From NCBI GenBank assembly GCA_037042185.1, contig JAXQJY010000024.1, forward strand, positions 806,001 to 870,000: a stretch of DNA of 64,000 nt, in the 5' to 3' direction. A program made the position numbers and the translations under genes. Shown in pieces: positions 21,973 to 32,028 of the stretch. Origin of the DNA: Sordariomycetes sp. S80-01Y. Lineage: Eukaryota; Ascomycota; Sordariomycetes. Position 1 is the stretch's first letter; each line of letters opens with the position of its first letter. Below the pieces are notes generated by a model. It had not been told where the DNA came from. It was given only the letters and a program-made list of their open reading frames with translations, and made no database searches.

Positions 21973-23420
21973 CTATCTCCTCCGTCTGAACCGGCTGTTG
22001 TATCCCGGACCGCCCTTGGCGCCGCCTTGCTTCAGCTTCAACTTTTGGAAGTTGGCGTGCGCCAGCTCGTTCACTTTTCTGGCGGCTTTCCTCACCGGGC
22101 CCTCCTTGCCTTCCTTGGCTGCGCTCTTCCTCTTCTTTGCGGCCTTCTTTTTGCCTTCGCCGTCCGACGCTGAGCTGATGTCGTTGTCGTCCTGGTTGAA
22201 GTCGGCGTCGTGGGGCTGCGTCTTGGGCACCACGTCGTCTTCGCTGTCGTTCTCGTGGGCCGTGACGGTGGGGCGTTTGTTCCAGGTCGGCTTGATGTTG
22301 ACCTTTCGCGTTGTTCGCTTTTGGCCCTTCTTCTTGTACAGCCTCAGGGGCTGGCCGTTGGTGTCCTTGCCTTCCGTGTCGGCCACGCTGTCGAACATGG
22401 CCTCGTCGTCGAACCCGCCGAGAGGCAGCTGTGGCTGATGCTGGCTGTCTTGGATCTCGATATCCTTGAAAGATGCCTTCTTCGGTATCGGCTGCCCCAA
22501 CTCCTCCGCCTCGATCTCTCGCAACGCTTCCAAATCCTCGTCTGCCTTGTCCTCCTCGTCCTTCCTCAAGCTTGCTACAATCTCGCTCAGACCCCGACCG
22601 AGGGGTTTCCGTGGTAGGCGCAGCGGTGCGGGCTTGTCAAAGTCCCCGTTCTCGTCTACCGTGGCGAGCGTGTGTCTCCTCAGAAACTTGGGTGTCTCGA
22701 AGTGCATCCTGGAGGGCGTCTGCGCACCGACGTTGCCGTCCCGGTTCTTGAGGGGAGACATGAAGGTGTTCAGGTACTGCCGCTTGCTGTCCGACATTGG
22801 CGTCCGTCCCATGCGGGGGGTAACCTCCACATCGAAGTGTGAGCTGGACTTGCTGGGCGTGGCGTTCATCCTTGAGGGCGTCTCCGCGACTCCTCCATCG
22901 TGTTTCCGCGACGGTGTCGCCGCAGTCAGCCCGCCGTCCTCCAACAAGTCGAACAGCCCAAGTACACGTCCATCGCGTTGCGGTGTCGGCCCCAATGATG
23001 TGTTTGCAGATGGCGTGAACAGCTTCCGCGATATCGTCGGTGTCTCCGCGCTCTGGTCCTGAAACCGCGTATTTGATGGCGTTTCGGTATTCTTTGCTCG
23101 CTTGACTGGTGTCTCGTTTGGTATCGGTGCTTCAGAGGACTTTCGCTTGTGCTGTCGACTCGACTCCTTTGGCGGAGGGTCGACTTTCCCACTGAGTATA
23201 TCCTGGGCTTTCTGGAAGAGCTTGTATTTGCTTGCTATTTCCTGTCAGTTCGAATTCAGGCTGCGAAGAGGTTGGACGAACCAATATCCGGGTTGCTCTT
23301 GATATCGCTCCGTGATGGCTTCTGCCCGTGGTCCTTCAGCCAATTGTGCTCCCAGGTCTTCAACTCTTCGCGATACTGCTTGCTTTTGCGTTCGTAGTAT
23401 GCTCTCGTATCGTCTTCCAT
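21973..23420 (-). CDS. sld2: DNA replication regulator Sld2
   Basis: Predicted 466 aa from two exons, 23420-23282 and 23234-21973, with a 47-nt intron ending ATAG. The N-terminus has the family's helical start: RAYYERKSKQYREELKTWEH, then DIKSNPDIASKYKLFQKAQ. The long middle carries many Thr-Pro sites (for example ETPSRMNATPS and VTPRMGRTP), as expected of a target of cyclin-dependent kinase. Phosphorylated Sld2 binds Dpb11 and helps load the CMG helicase at origins. The basic C-terminus, rich in Lys and Arg and ending FRRRR, probably binds DNA. It shares a 393-base promoter with the RING gene; that promoter contains a perfect MluI cell-cycle box (ACGCGT), fitting G1/S control. Confidence 0.9.
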
Positions 23421-23486
23421 GTTTCCGTGAATCAATTAGAGAATAAGACGAAGTGCGGCTGTCAATGCAAGCAAGCAAAGTGACTG

Positions 23487-23514
23487 ATGTCGAATGTCGA
23501 ATGTCGAATGTCAA
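23487..23514. repeat. Four-copy heptamer repeat
   Basis: ATGTCGA is repeated three times and then once as ATGTCAA, directly upstream of the sld2 start. It may be slippage or a cluster of binding sites. Confidence 0.7.
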
Positions 23515-23534
23515 GCGCGGGACGGCGCGTGGAA

Positions 23535-23540
23535 ACGCGT
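23535..23540. promoter_or_regulatory. MluI cell-cycle box (MCB-like)
   Basis: ACGCGT lies 115 bases upstream of the sld2 ATG, with a one-mismatch copy (ACGCGA) at 23545-23550. In yeasts this box binds MBF and drives G1/S genes, which include replication factors. Function in this fungus is inferred. Confidence 0.5.
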
Positions 23541-23813
23541 GTAGACGCGATGCACCTGCACGCGGGTGTTAAAATAGCGGGGCACTACTTTAGTCCACCC
23601 GCCGCCTCCAAGTCCGCTCAAGCCACAGCTGCGATGTCGCACCAACTTCAACTTCCACCTCGATTTCCACCTCGTCTTCCCACCGTCCGGCCTTCGCAAG
23701 ATTGCCAAATCCACGTAGCCGGCCGTCGCACACCGCACTCAGCTTCAATGTCGTCTTCCGAAAGCTTGCCGCCCGTCGATCACCTCGTGGACAACCGGTG
23801 AGCCACGCGCAAG

Positions 23814-24833
23814 ATGGAGGACGCCGACTCGAAGGCTCCCGCGGCCCTGACCATCAGATCCGACTCCTCCGTTTGCTCAACCTCCACCTCCAACCACGTC
23901 GAATCCTTCTTGAAAAATGACAGCGGAGAGACATGCATTATATGCACCGAGCCAAACCGCGACAGCGCCCATGTCCTTCCCTGTGGCCATCGCCTCGGCT
24001 GCTGGTCCTGCATCATGACCGGTCTGCACACCCTCGCCGCGTGCTGGCTCTGTCGCCAGCCCGTGACGTGCCTCGTGCGTGAGCGATCAGGGCACATGCT
24101 GACTATTCCCGCCCTCGCCCAGACCACGGGCCATAGTCAACGGCGCTCTCGGAGGCAGTGGCGATCGGACAGGGAGGGGCCGAGGCCGGTCACGAACGTC
24201 GAAAGACAGGTGCTGAGGAGGCTGTATGTCTACCAGCACCGCTTGTTCTGCAAGCACATCGGGAGTAGCAGGAGGAGTGGGCACAGAGAGGTCACGCCGC
24301 ATGTGTTTCGAAATGATCCCGCTTTGCAGAGCCGGGCGAAGGCTTTCCTGAGGCGAGAACTGAGGGTGTTTTCATACATGTCGACAAACCCCCTCCCTCA
24401 GCCGAGAGACGCACCTGCTCGTGTGCCCACAGACGACCCTGAGATCGTCCGTCAAGTTGAAACAAACGTCGACTGGCTCATTCGAGTGCTGAAGATTGTC
24501 GATCTCAAGGACAGCTCAGGAGCTATGGTACATCACGTCGAAAGCCTGCTGGATGATCTGAACCTCGGCGACCAGGAGCTTCTTGCAAGCTTATTTATCC
24601 ACGAGCTGAGAGCCTTCCTCATGAGCCCCTACACCAGACTAGGCGAATGGGATGCTTCAGTCCAGTACGATAGGCCGATGCAGGGTCGAGCCCGCGTCCC
24701 TAGGTTGCCCGGAGAGGATCGTCGCAGGGAATCGCCTTTTGAAGCTGCGCCGCATGATACGATGCCGAGGGACCTGGGCGGGATGACTGAGCGTCTCACA
24801 CAACATCTATCGCAACAAGCAGAGGGGCGTTAG
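23814..24833 (+). CDS. RING-finger protein, putative E3 ubiquitin ligase
   Basis: Single-exon gene, 339 aa. A C3HC4 RING lies at residues 41-80, with C41xxC44, C57, H59, C63xxC66 and C77xxC80, including the stretch VLPCGHRLGCWSC. Such RINGs recruit ubiquitin-conjugating enzymes. After the RING comes a basic, Arg-rich linker, then a region of helices (VERQVLRRLYVYQHRLFC and, further on, VDWLIRVLKIVD) found in many fungal RING proteins of unknown target. The C-terminal 70 residues look disordered. It diverges from sld2 with a shared promoter, so co-regulation is possible. The substrate cannot be guessed. Confidence 0.82.
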   Translation: MEDADSKAPAALTIRSDSSVCSTSTSNHVESFLKNDSGETCIICTEPNRDSAHVLPCGHRLGCWSCIMTGLHTLAACWLCRQPVTCLVRERSGHMLTIPALAQTTGHSQRRSRRQWRSDREGPRPVTNVERQVLRRLYVYQHRLFCKHIGSSRRSGHREVTPHVFRNDPALQSRAKAFLRRELRVFSYMSTNPLPQPRDAPARVPTDDPEIVRQVETNVDWLIRVLKIVDLKDSSGAMVHHVESLLDDLNLGDQELLASLFIHELRAFLMSPYTRLGEWDASVQYDRPMQGRARVPRLPGEDRRRESPFEAAPHDTMPRDLGGMTERLTQHLSQQAEGR

Positions 24834-25495
24834 GCTCGCTTCTTCTCTTCGGGCGCCAGATGGCAACGGACTACTAGCAGGCAGCATGGCTGGCAGGGGT
24901 GGATGGGCTAGACGAAGGTTGAAGGTTTCCAGATATATCAAATGGGCAGCGCTATGATAGATACCTGAGGGCGACCTCTACGACTTATGAATGAATGAAT
25001 AAACGATCCATAGCACCAATCCTTTACTCCCATATGAAGCCCTCGGCGAGGAAACCGAGTTTCTCGTTGCTCGGTGCCATCATCGCCTAGTCCACTCCTA
25101 GCTGTCACAAAAAAGGGGGACCCACGCGATTTCAGTGCTTATACGTGCAGCTTACTTCACCCATCCCCTTTTGCCCCTATGTTTTGCAAGCATGCGCGTT
25201 TCGGTGACTTCTCAATGCCGTCATATGGGAGGACGATTGAATTTCAGGGTCTGTTTCCACAGTGGTCTTCTGAGGAACGGAGTACCGGCAGCCTCGGCAG
25301 TGCAGCACGTTTTCTCTTGATTTCTAAGCAGCCCCAGATCGCGCGCAGACTTATACATGAGACGCCCAGCATCAAACGTCCACGTTGCGTCACTCAAACT
25401 CAACGAGCATACACATAAGACCTTGAGTGAGCCGTCTCACCGTCGCTGCTCAATTCCATCGTCAAGTAACAAGGCAAAAGCCTGAGCCGCCCGCC
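24834..25495. other. Intergenic between RING and FrnE-like genes
   Basis: 660 bases of 3' UTR and promoter sequence in a same-strand gap. An open frame at 25074-25418 has no protein-like features. Confidence 0.5.
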
Positions 25496-26143
25496 ATGGC
25501 CTCCCCAACCTTCTCCATCCGCATCATCTCGGACTCAATCTGCCCCTTCTGCTACCTCGGCCTGGCACGCCTCACGCGCGCGCTGCAGTCCTTCCCCAAC
25601 GACGCGCACACCATCTCCTGGCACGCCTACTACCTCAACCCGGACGCCTCCACCACTTCCAAGCCCATCGCGCAGGCCCTGGCCGAGAAGTTCGGCAGCG
25701 GCGAGCGCGTCCAGATGATGCAGGCCCGCATCCAGGCCATGGGCAGGGAGGAGGGCATCAACTTCACCAACCAGGGCCGCGTGGGCTCCACGCGCGACTC
25801 GCACCGGCTCGTGCAGCTCGGCAAGCGCAAGGGCAACGACGTCGAGAACAGGGTGGTCAGGGAGATGATGAGGATGTACTTTGAGGAGGGCGGCGACATC
25901 ACGTCTCACGATGACCTTGTCAAGGCGGTCGGCAAGGCTGGCGTCGCGGAGGATGAGGCGAGGGAGTGGTTGAAGAGCGATCAGGGTGGGCGCGAGGTCG
26001 ACAGGGAGGTCGAGGAGGCGTACCGTCTGGGCGTACGGGGTGTGCCGCACGTTACTATCAACGGCAAGTTCGAGGTCCACGGGGCGGAGGACGTCTCCGT
26101 CTTCGTGGACGCGCTGAAGAAGGCAAAGGCGGCGGCTTCGTAG
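25496..26143 (+). CDS. DsbA/FrnE-like thiol oxidoreductase
   Basis: Single-exon gene, 215 aa. The ATG at 25496 is used because the thioredoxin-like fold starts directly after it (FSIRIISDSICPFCYLG). The redox motif is C16-P-F-C19, and the C-terminal half has the family's RGVPHVTINGKFEVHGAED, which includes the cis-proline loop. The protein belongs to the DsbA family branch named after Streptomyces FrnE, also close to 2-hydroxychromene-2-carboxylate isomerases. In fungi these are small cytosolic proteins. No signal peptide is visible. A role in disulfide exchange or small-molecule isomerisation is possible; the sequence does not decide. The gene is very GC-rich at third positions. It converges on spc34 with only 48 bases between stops. 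Confidence 0.9.
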   Translation: MASPTFSIRIISDSICPFCYLGLARLTRALQSFPNDAHTISWHAYYLNPDASTTSKPIAQALAEKFGSGERVQMMQARIQAMGREEGINFTNQGRVGSTRDSHRLVQLGKRKGNDVENRVVREMMRMYFEEGGDITSHDDLVKAVGKAGVAEDEAREWLKSDQGGREVDREVEEAYRLGVRGVPHVTINGKFEVHGAEDVSVFVDALKKAKAAAS

Positions 26144-26191
26144 CTCAAGAAAATTCATCCTTGCTGTGCTGTTGTCGCACCAGAGAAAATA

Positions 26192-26988
26192 TCACGACAT
26201 GTTCATCCGGTTCAGCCCTCCCAAGTCCCTCTGCAGCATGCTTAACGTCTCCTGCAGCTCCCGCTTCCGCCCCTCCATCTCCCGCACCTCGGCCTCCTCC
26301 CTCTTCAGGTCATCCACCGTCCAAACCTCCCGGTCGTCGTCTTCCTCGCTCTCGTCGTCCATCCAGTCCTTGTTGTAGGCAGCCAGCTGGTCCGCCTGCT
26401 CGGCGACCTTGGCTTCGTAGTAGGCCATCGTGTTCCTGCCCGCGCGGTGTTTGCTCCGCAGCTGGGCTATGCGGTCGCGGGCGCCGGGCTGGTCGTAGAC
26501 GCCGCACAGCTTCTCGGCGCCCTTGAGGAGGACGTCCACGTCGACCTCGGCGCTTCCCGTCCTCTGCAGCTTGGCCGTCATTTCGCCCCCCAGGACCGCG
26601 CTGACGGCGGTGTGGCGGCGCGGATTGCCCCTCGTCGGGGGACCCGTCGTGACCTCCCCGCTGGCTACGTTGAAGACGGTCCTCCTCCGCTTAGGGGCGG
26701 ACTGTTCGTCGCTGCTGGCGCTGTGTTTGTGGGCTTTCGCGGGTGCGGCCGCGGGGGGCGGCGGCGGCGGGACCGAGAAGAGCGCGCGCTCGTGGGATTC
26801 GGTGTCGCGGATGAGGGAGGTTATGTCTTGATTGCTCAGCAGGGCGTTGGTGAAGATTTTGGGAGGGGGGAAACTGGAATTTGTCAGCTCATGGAACTAC
26901 CCTCGGGAAGAGAAACATCGTACGGGAGCGAATCGATGCCATGGCACGAGTAGGTGATTTGGTTGAGGTGGTGCGTTAGGCGGGACAT
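26192..26988 (-). CDS. spc34: DASH complex subunit Spc34
   Basis: Predicted 248 aa from two exons, 26988-26924 and 26873-26192, with a 50-nt intron (GTACGA...CTGAC...CAG). The spliced start reads MSRLTHHLNQITYSCHGIDS and then PFPPPKIFTNALLSNQDITS, the family's hallmark, followed by LIRDTESHERALFSV. A proline/serine-rich linker leads to a C-terminal coiled coil (about residues 170-245) with VDVLLKGAEKLC and DLKREEAEVREMEGRKRELQ. DASH/Dam1 is a fungal ring that ties kinetochores to spindle microtubules. Only fungi have it, which supports the taxonomic call. Confidence 0.9.
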
Positions 26989-27865
26989 GGCGGTGGGCGC
27001 GTCGGACCGCGTTGGGTTCCAGAGCAGGAGTGCACGGGTTGAGTGATGATTTAGGAACGCAAATAGCTTCCTATAGTCGAATGATGTTCAGTGCCCTCAT
27101 TCGGATGCACGATTGTGGGCGTGAATTGCAATTCTATCGTTGTCTAAGTAAACAAAAGGTTCACGTTGGGGAGCTTAGCTCGAATGTCAACACCCCGCGA
27201 CGGCGTCGGTTGGCGGTGTGGGGTCGCCGCGCTCGTCCTACCCTTGGTCAAGTCTGCAACGATCTCTTTTCCTAGCGTTGTCAAAGTGCAGAACTAATGC
27301 GGTCGCGACGTGTCGATCATGAACACCCTGATTGTGGCGCCGTTATTACCATCAAACGAGAAATACTGCTCAAGCTTTGGGATGAACTTGCACCAACCGG
27401 GTCGGGACATGAGGCGCTCTTCGCTCGCGCCACAGTCGAACTTCGAAGAGCCCAACACCCATTGGTGAGCATTGACACGCAAGCAAAACCCCTTTTGAAG
27501 ATATGTATCATTCTGGGAGACTTGTCTTCCTTCTCTCAGTTGAATCATCGCTACATAGGTATATATGTCCTCGCTATCAACTATGCACCGTCCCATGCTT
27601 GACCGCTCGTACAGGCACGGAGGTGCAACCCAAGAGAAATCTATGAGGTATCAGACATAAGAAGCCAGCTTCCCAAGAAAATCAAAGAAAAGCGCCGCGG
27701 CGGAGTGCTCCGTCCGATCTGGTTGAGCCTCCCCGGCAGGCGTTGGTGTCCTCCGTCTATAATCAATTCAATTTCACGTTTTCCGTCAGGTCCTGCTGAG
27801 CCAACGCTCCCATATACACCCAAGGCAATGCGTCGTGTCATAAGTCATTCCCGCAGGCCGTCGCA
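26989..27865. other. Intergenic upstream of spc34
   Basis: 877 bases in a same-strand (-) gap. Open frames on both strands at about 27290-27600 mirror each other and look like chance. No gene supported. Confidence 0.45.
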
Positions 27866-28993
27866 TTACTCAATCTCCATAATCTCCATGCTCCAGTAAG
27901 GAAGCTCTTGCGCCAGACTCGACCAATGACTAGGTCTGGCCTTGACCCGCTCGTCCTCGCCGGAACTGGGCTCGTCAAGCTCGACGATCTGCTCCGGCGG
28001 GTCGTGGAAGAGCAAACTGCTGCGATGGAGCCGTTTCCTCAGTCGTCTGGCGCTCGAACCGACGTCGTTGACATCGCAAGGGCCCCATTCGTCCTCGGAG
28101 TCACTGAGTTCGCTGTGCGTCCTCTTGCCGACGCTGCTGGACATGCTGACCCTTCGCAGTCTCCTCCGCGCAGCCTGGTGCTGCATGAACCTGAGCTCCT
28201 CGTCGTCAAACTCAGGCGGCGTCCCGTCCTCATCTTCGGAAGATGACGACGCGCTGGCTTCGGCGCTGCAATTCAGGTTGGTGAAGTCGCGCATCATGTT
28301 TCGGTCCAGGTAGCCCGGACGGTCCTTGTGCCACGATGAGGAGCGGCTGCGGGCGGACTCGACCTCGTACGGGTAGAGAACCTCGAGGGCTTCGAGGCCG
28401 TCGTTGTCCATCGGGTCCAGCTCCTCGAGGAGGATGTCCCAGACCGCGGACGTAGGAGAAGGTGCTCGTGGGGCGTGAGGTATTTTGCATTCCCCGTCAT
28501 CCTCGTCATCGGGTTCATCGTCCTTCTCCTCGTCGGCATCGTCGCCGTCAGAACCCGAGGACTCGGACTGCGTCTTCCTCTGAAGGAAGATCTCATATCT
28601 CGACCTGCTCATTGGCGCATTTGGCAAGCTGCCGTCGCTTTCATCCTCGTCGTCTTCATCATCCTCATCCTCATCAGCATCATCGCCGTCCGTCTCATCT
28701 TCGACAGCGACGTCAGACCCGGAATTGCTCGAACGCGGGCTCAATTGCTCCGGGCCAAGCCGTGGCCGATAGCTGAACTGATGCCCGTTACCAACGGGCT
28801 TAATATTGGGGTCTTCCGCCAGGTTGGTAAAGTCGGGCTGGTGTCGTGGCTTGAGACTTATCTTGCGGGAGAATTGTGGTGATGTGGTGGGTGTTTCGGG
28901 GGGGGAGGCAGGATCGGCGGTGAAGGTTTGCGTGTGGTGCTGTTGGAGGTTCGGCGTTGAAGGCCGCCTCCGGAGGCGCTTACTCCGTGTCAT
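27866..28993 (-). CDS. Acidic, mostly disordered fungal protein
   Basis: Single-exon gene, 375 aa, not assigned to a known function. A basic N-terminus (MTRSKRLRRRP) is followed by two copies of an acidic module: residues 102-140 and 149-190 each begin DGDDADE, run through a long Asp/Glu tract, then a P-x-A-P turn and a short hydrophobic end (YEIFL and WDILL). The last third has RRRLRRVSMSSSVGKRTHSE and DVNDVGSSARRLRKRL, which I believe is conserved in filamentous fungi. The charge pattern suggests a nuclear or chromatin-linked protein, but this is only inference. A 3-kb gene-free stretch lies upstream. Confidence 0.75.
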   Translation of the reverse strand: MTRSKRLRRRPSTPNLQQHHTQTFTADPASPPETPTTSPQFSRKISLKPRHQPDFTNLAEDPNIKPVGNGHQFSYRPRLGPEQLSPRSSNSGSDVAVEDETDGDDADEDEDDEDDEDESDGSLPNAPMSRSRYEIFLQRKTQSESSGSDGDDADEEKDDEPDDEDDGECKIPHAPRAPSPTSAVWDILLEELDPMDNDGLEALEVLYPYEVESARSRSSSWHKDRPGYLDRNMMRDFTNLNCSAEASASSSSEDEDGTPPEFDDEELRFMQHQAARRRLRRVSMSSSVGKRTHSELSDSEDEWGPCDVNDVGSSARRLRKRLHRSSLLFHDPPEQIVELDEPSSGEDERVKARPSHWSSLAQELPYWSMEIMEIE

Positions 28994-31900
28994 TATGGCC
29001 GACGACGGTACGTAAAAGTTGGTGACGGGCTGGAAAGCCTCAGCAGCCGGTGGGCGATTGAAGAGGCCGAGGTCGTGGAACGCGGATTTTCTGCGATTGT
29101 CGTACGAAAACGTTCTGTCGGATCACAGATCTCATTGACAGCCAGATCGAGAGGACTGGAGCCGGGAGGTGACGGTCAGGGTGGTGGGCGTGTGGGGTAA
29201 TTGACGGCCGGGGCGTCGAGAGCGGAGTAAGCGGGAGGGAGGTGTAAGACGAGTGTGTAGTGGCGGCGGTGGTGTAGTGTAGATATGTCTAGGATTGAAG
29301 AAGGCAGAGACCAGATCAAAGATCAGAAGAGGCCGACGAAGAAGTCGAAGGCGCTATCTCTGCTGCAGAAAATGGAGAGCCGCCGGATATGGATGCGAGG
29401 TAAGGTAATGCGAGTCGTCGACCTTATGCAAGGCAGTTGTGGGTTCCGACTTGGGTCCCTAATAACTGGCGTCGGCGTGGAGGCGAGGCGGAGAGATTGT
29501 CTGGATGAGATGCCAGCAGAGCATCGCAGCATGCAGTGCGGCCAGATGGGTGGAAAGGTACCTGGGGCTGGGTGCGCCTGCAGCAGCCGACGAGGTACCG
29601 GTGGTGCCAGCAATTGTGACAGGTGGTGAGGTGAGTCTCAGGGGTCCAAGGTCCAGATGAGGAACCTCCAACTAGGAGTATGGTGAGTTTGTCTGTCCGT
29701 CCGTTGTTTCATTATTGAGGATTGGAGTACTTTGAAGAGGAGCCCACTGTTGACGGGGCCGGGATGCGGGCTGCTGGTGCTGGTGCTGCGGATGGCCTAT
29801 GGGACCGTAGGACCGTAGCCTGAGGAGCTGCTGATGGGGACGGGGAGGGGCGAGGCCGGGAATCCACAGTCGTCCTGGGCCGGCAGAGACTCGATGCAAC
29901 TGGCCGTCTGGGTGCCAAAGGACCGTGTCGTCACCAATTGGGGCTTGATGACTGGTGGTGACGAGGGGAATGACGAGCTGGTCATAAGATGGGCACTCTA
30001 AGCCGGCGGATCTGTCCTGGATCGCTGGGTTCCTCAGTCTCAATCCCGGTGGTGGCCGCTCAGATGCAAGGAGATGCCTGTCTCGTCTGACTGCAGCGCA
30101 CTTCTTCGCAGCGGCGTGCAGGAGGGACTGAACGATAGCGTCGGCCGCGGACAATCTGATGCTGATCAGTCGATGCTCACGAGCTGGACCTCGCAAAATT
30201 GCGCAGAGGGGTGTTTGCCTCTGGTGTCCGGTGTCCGATGTCTGCGGTCGAGCTGCGCTGCTGCTGTGTAACTACAGCCAAGAGCCTTTGCTGTCAGTGG
30301 AGCTCGCGGCTGTCGTCGTTGGGCGGTGAAGTCCAATATGGCCGCGATGTGTCTGCTGTCTGTCTGTGCGTGTACTTGGTAGGTACCTGGCGTGGTACGT
30401 ATCGGGTTGCGCAGATGTGGGCGACAGGCGGTCGTCAGTTACAGCTGGAAGAGATGCTGCTGAGTTGTGTATGTTATGGTATTGTAAGCAAGATCGGGCA
30501 AGACCACATCACAAGACGGGCTGACTTGTTTCAAGAGCCCGCCTTTGACAGGTGGCTGGCCAAACAGTCTTATACGTCCCGCCAGTCCTTGACGCTCGAA
30601 AATTAGTGCTTCAGAGCTGCGGCATTGGCAGTCTGCCCAGCGTATCGTTGCTGCTCTTGGGCAGCAATTGCGGGACGCTTCGACCGTCGTCGCCTAGGGC
30701 TGCCGTCCATCTAGTCTAGCACTTGCTTCCGACGGTTTCCACACGGCTCCCTGTGCAGGACGGATGCGTCCGTACAGCATGCAAGAAAAACTTTGAGTGT
30801 ACAATCAAATCACGCAGCTGCGCAGCCATGACTCCTGTGGTGATGGCCCGGTGTGCGCGGATGCGTGGACGATAACCGTGTCCTCGTCGCAGTGGCCGCC
30901 GTGGCCCATCCGGCAGTGGTTAATTTCGGATGGCGTTTCCTTTGGTTTGATGTTCATCAACCAGCCCTCGTCGTGAAAAGAGTCATATTCTTGCTGCAGC
31001 AGCCAACACAGCGTGGGTGGAGGCAGGCCAGCATGGGACGTCCAATTGCGGAGGCGAGATACGTCGATTCTGCAGCCCGGGCGCGACAAGAACCCAGTCA
31101 GCGCGCCGAACGTCGAAGCTGAGTTTTGCTGCCATCCTCGGAGCAGGCATGCGTTCCGCAGTGCTCCCGTGATTTCTGAGAGCCTGGTGTCACTGGCGTT
31201 GCTGTTCTCCTGCTGTCACGATGAACAAAGGGGCGAGCCATGGCACGAGCCACGTCTGGGCCTGTCAGCGTCCAAGGCCTCACCGATCTTTGTCAATGCA
31301 AGCCTTTGGTCTGCTGTACCACATGGCGAGTCTCCATATTGCAGGACTTGGACGGTTGAGGCCGGCGGGTGCGACACGTCACATCGTCATGAGGGATCTG
31401 GGTATGGGACGGGACGCTGAGTGCTCATCGGCATCGCTGCTCTGTCTAGGGGAATCTGAACTTCAGTCTCGGGGCTTTCTCCACCATCAGTCAGACCAGA
31501 CGGCGCGTGCTGCGCAGGAGGTAGCCACGGAGCTCTGCTTATGGGTTGGATGAAGGGAACGGACGGCTCCATGGGGGCAGCTTCTCGGTCGTAGTTGGAC
31601 TGGTCAGACCATCGCAGCACTTCAGGTGCGATTCACACGCGGCAGATGAGATCAGAATACACCAAAGTCGTCAAATGGGTAGACCTGTGATCTTCTGATA
31701 GGATGCTGAGTGAAAGCTGGTCAACTCGGAGCAACAGCAAGAACGCGCTCGAGATCTTGACGGTTGCAAGATCATTCTTCCGGGGGTATGGCAGGGCAGC
31801 CAATCACGCTGCGTCCCAGCGCAGCCTGCCCCCACATTGAACTCTACTACTGGTAAATCACGGCTGGCGAGCTCACGGACGCGGTCGCAGACTGACCTCG

Positions 31901-32028
31901 ACCAGGTAACCTTTCCGCAATCTATCAAAATTAGCCGACGACACCCGCTCCCATCATACCCGTGCTGCGCCTAAGGCCACCCAGCGAACGCTTACGAACC
32001 GAACGTATTGGCCCTGCCTCGCGCGACT
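28994..32028. other. Intergenic, divergent, 3 kb, largest gap
   Basis: Between the start of the acidic-protein gene (-) and taf12 (+). The side next to the acidic gene is G/A-rich on the + strand, that is, a pyrimidine-rich leader for the minus-strand gene. Open frames such as 29672-30196 (-) are Pro/Gln/Arg-rich and unconvincing. No RNA gene or mobile element recognised. Confidence 0.45.

Larger units (their letters stand above)
23421..23813. other. Shared divergent promoter, sld2 and RING gene
   Basis: 393 bases between divergent starts. Contains a heptamer repeat (23487-23514), an ACGCGT box (23535-23540) and further CGCG cores near 23526, 23546 and 23561. No gene inside. Confidence 0.6.

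Noticed and set aside
25535-26158. 207-aa minus-strand frame across the FrnE-like gene
   Set aside because: A shadow caused by strong GC bias at third positions of the plus-strand gene, which has the CPFC motif and family C-terminus.
29672-30196. 174-aa minus-strand frame in the 3-kb gap
   Set aside because: Gln/Pro/Arg-rich without a usable ATG start or any recognisable pattern.
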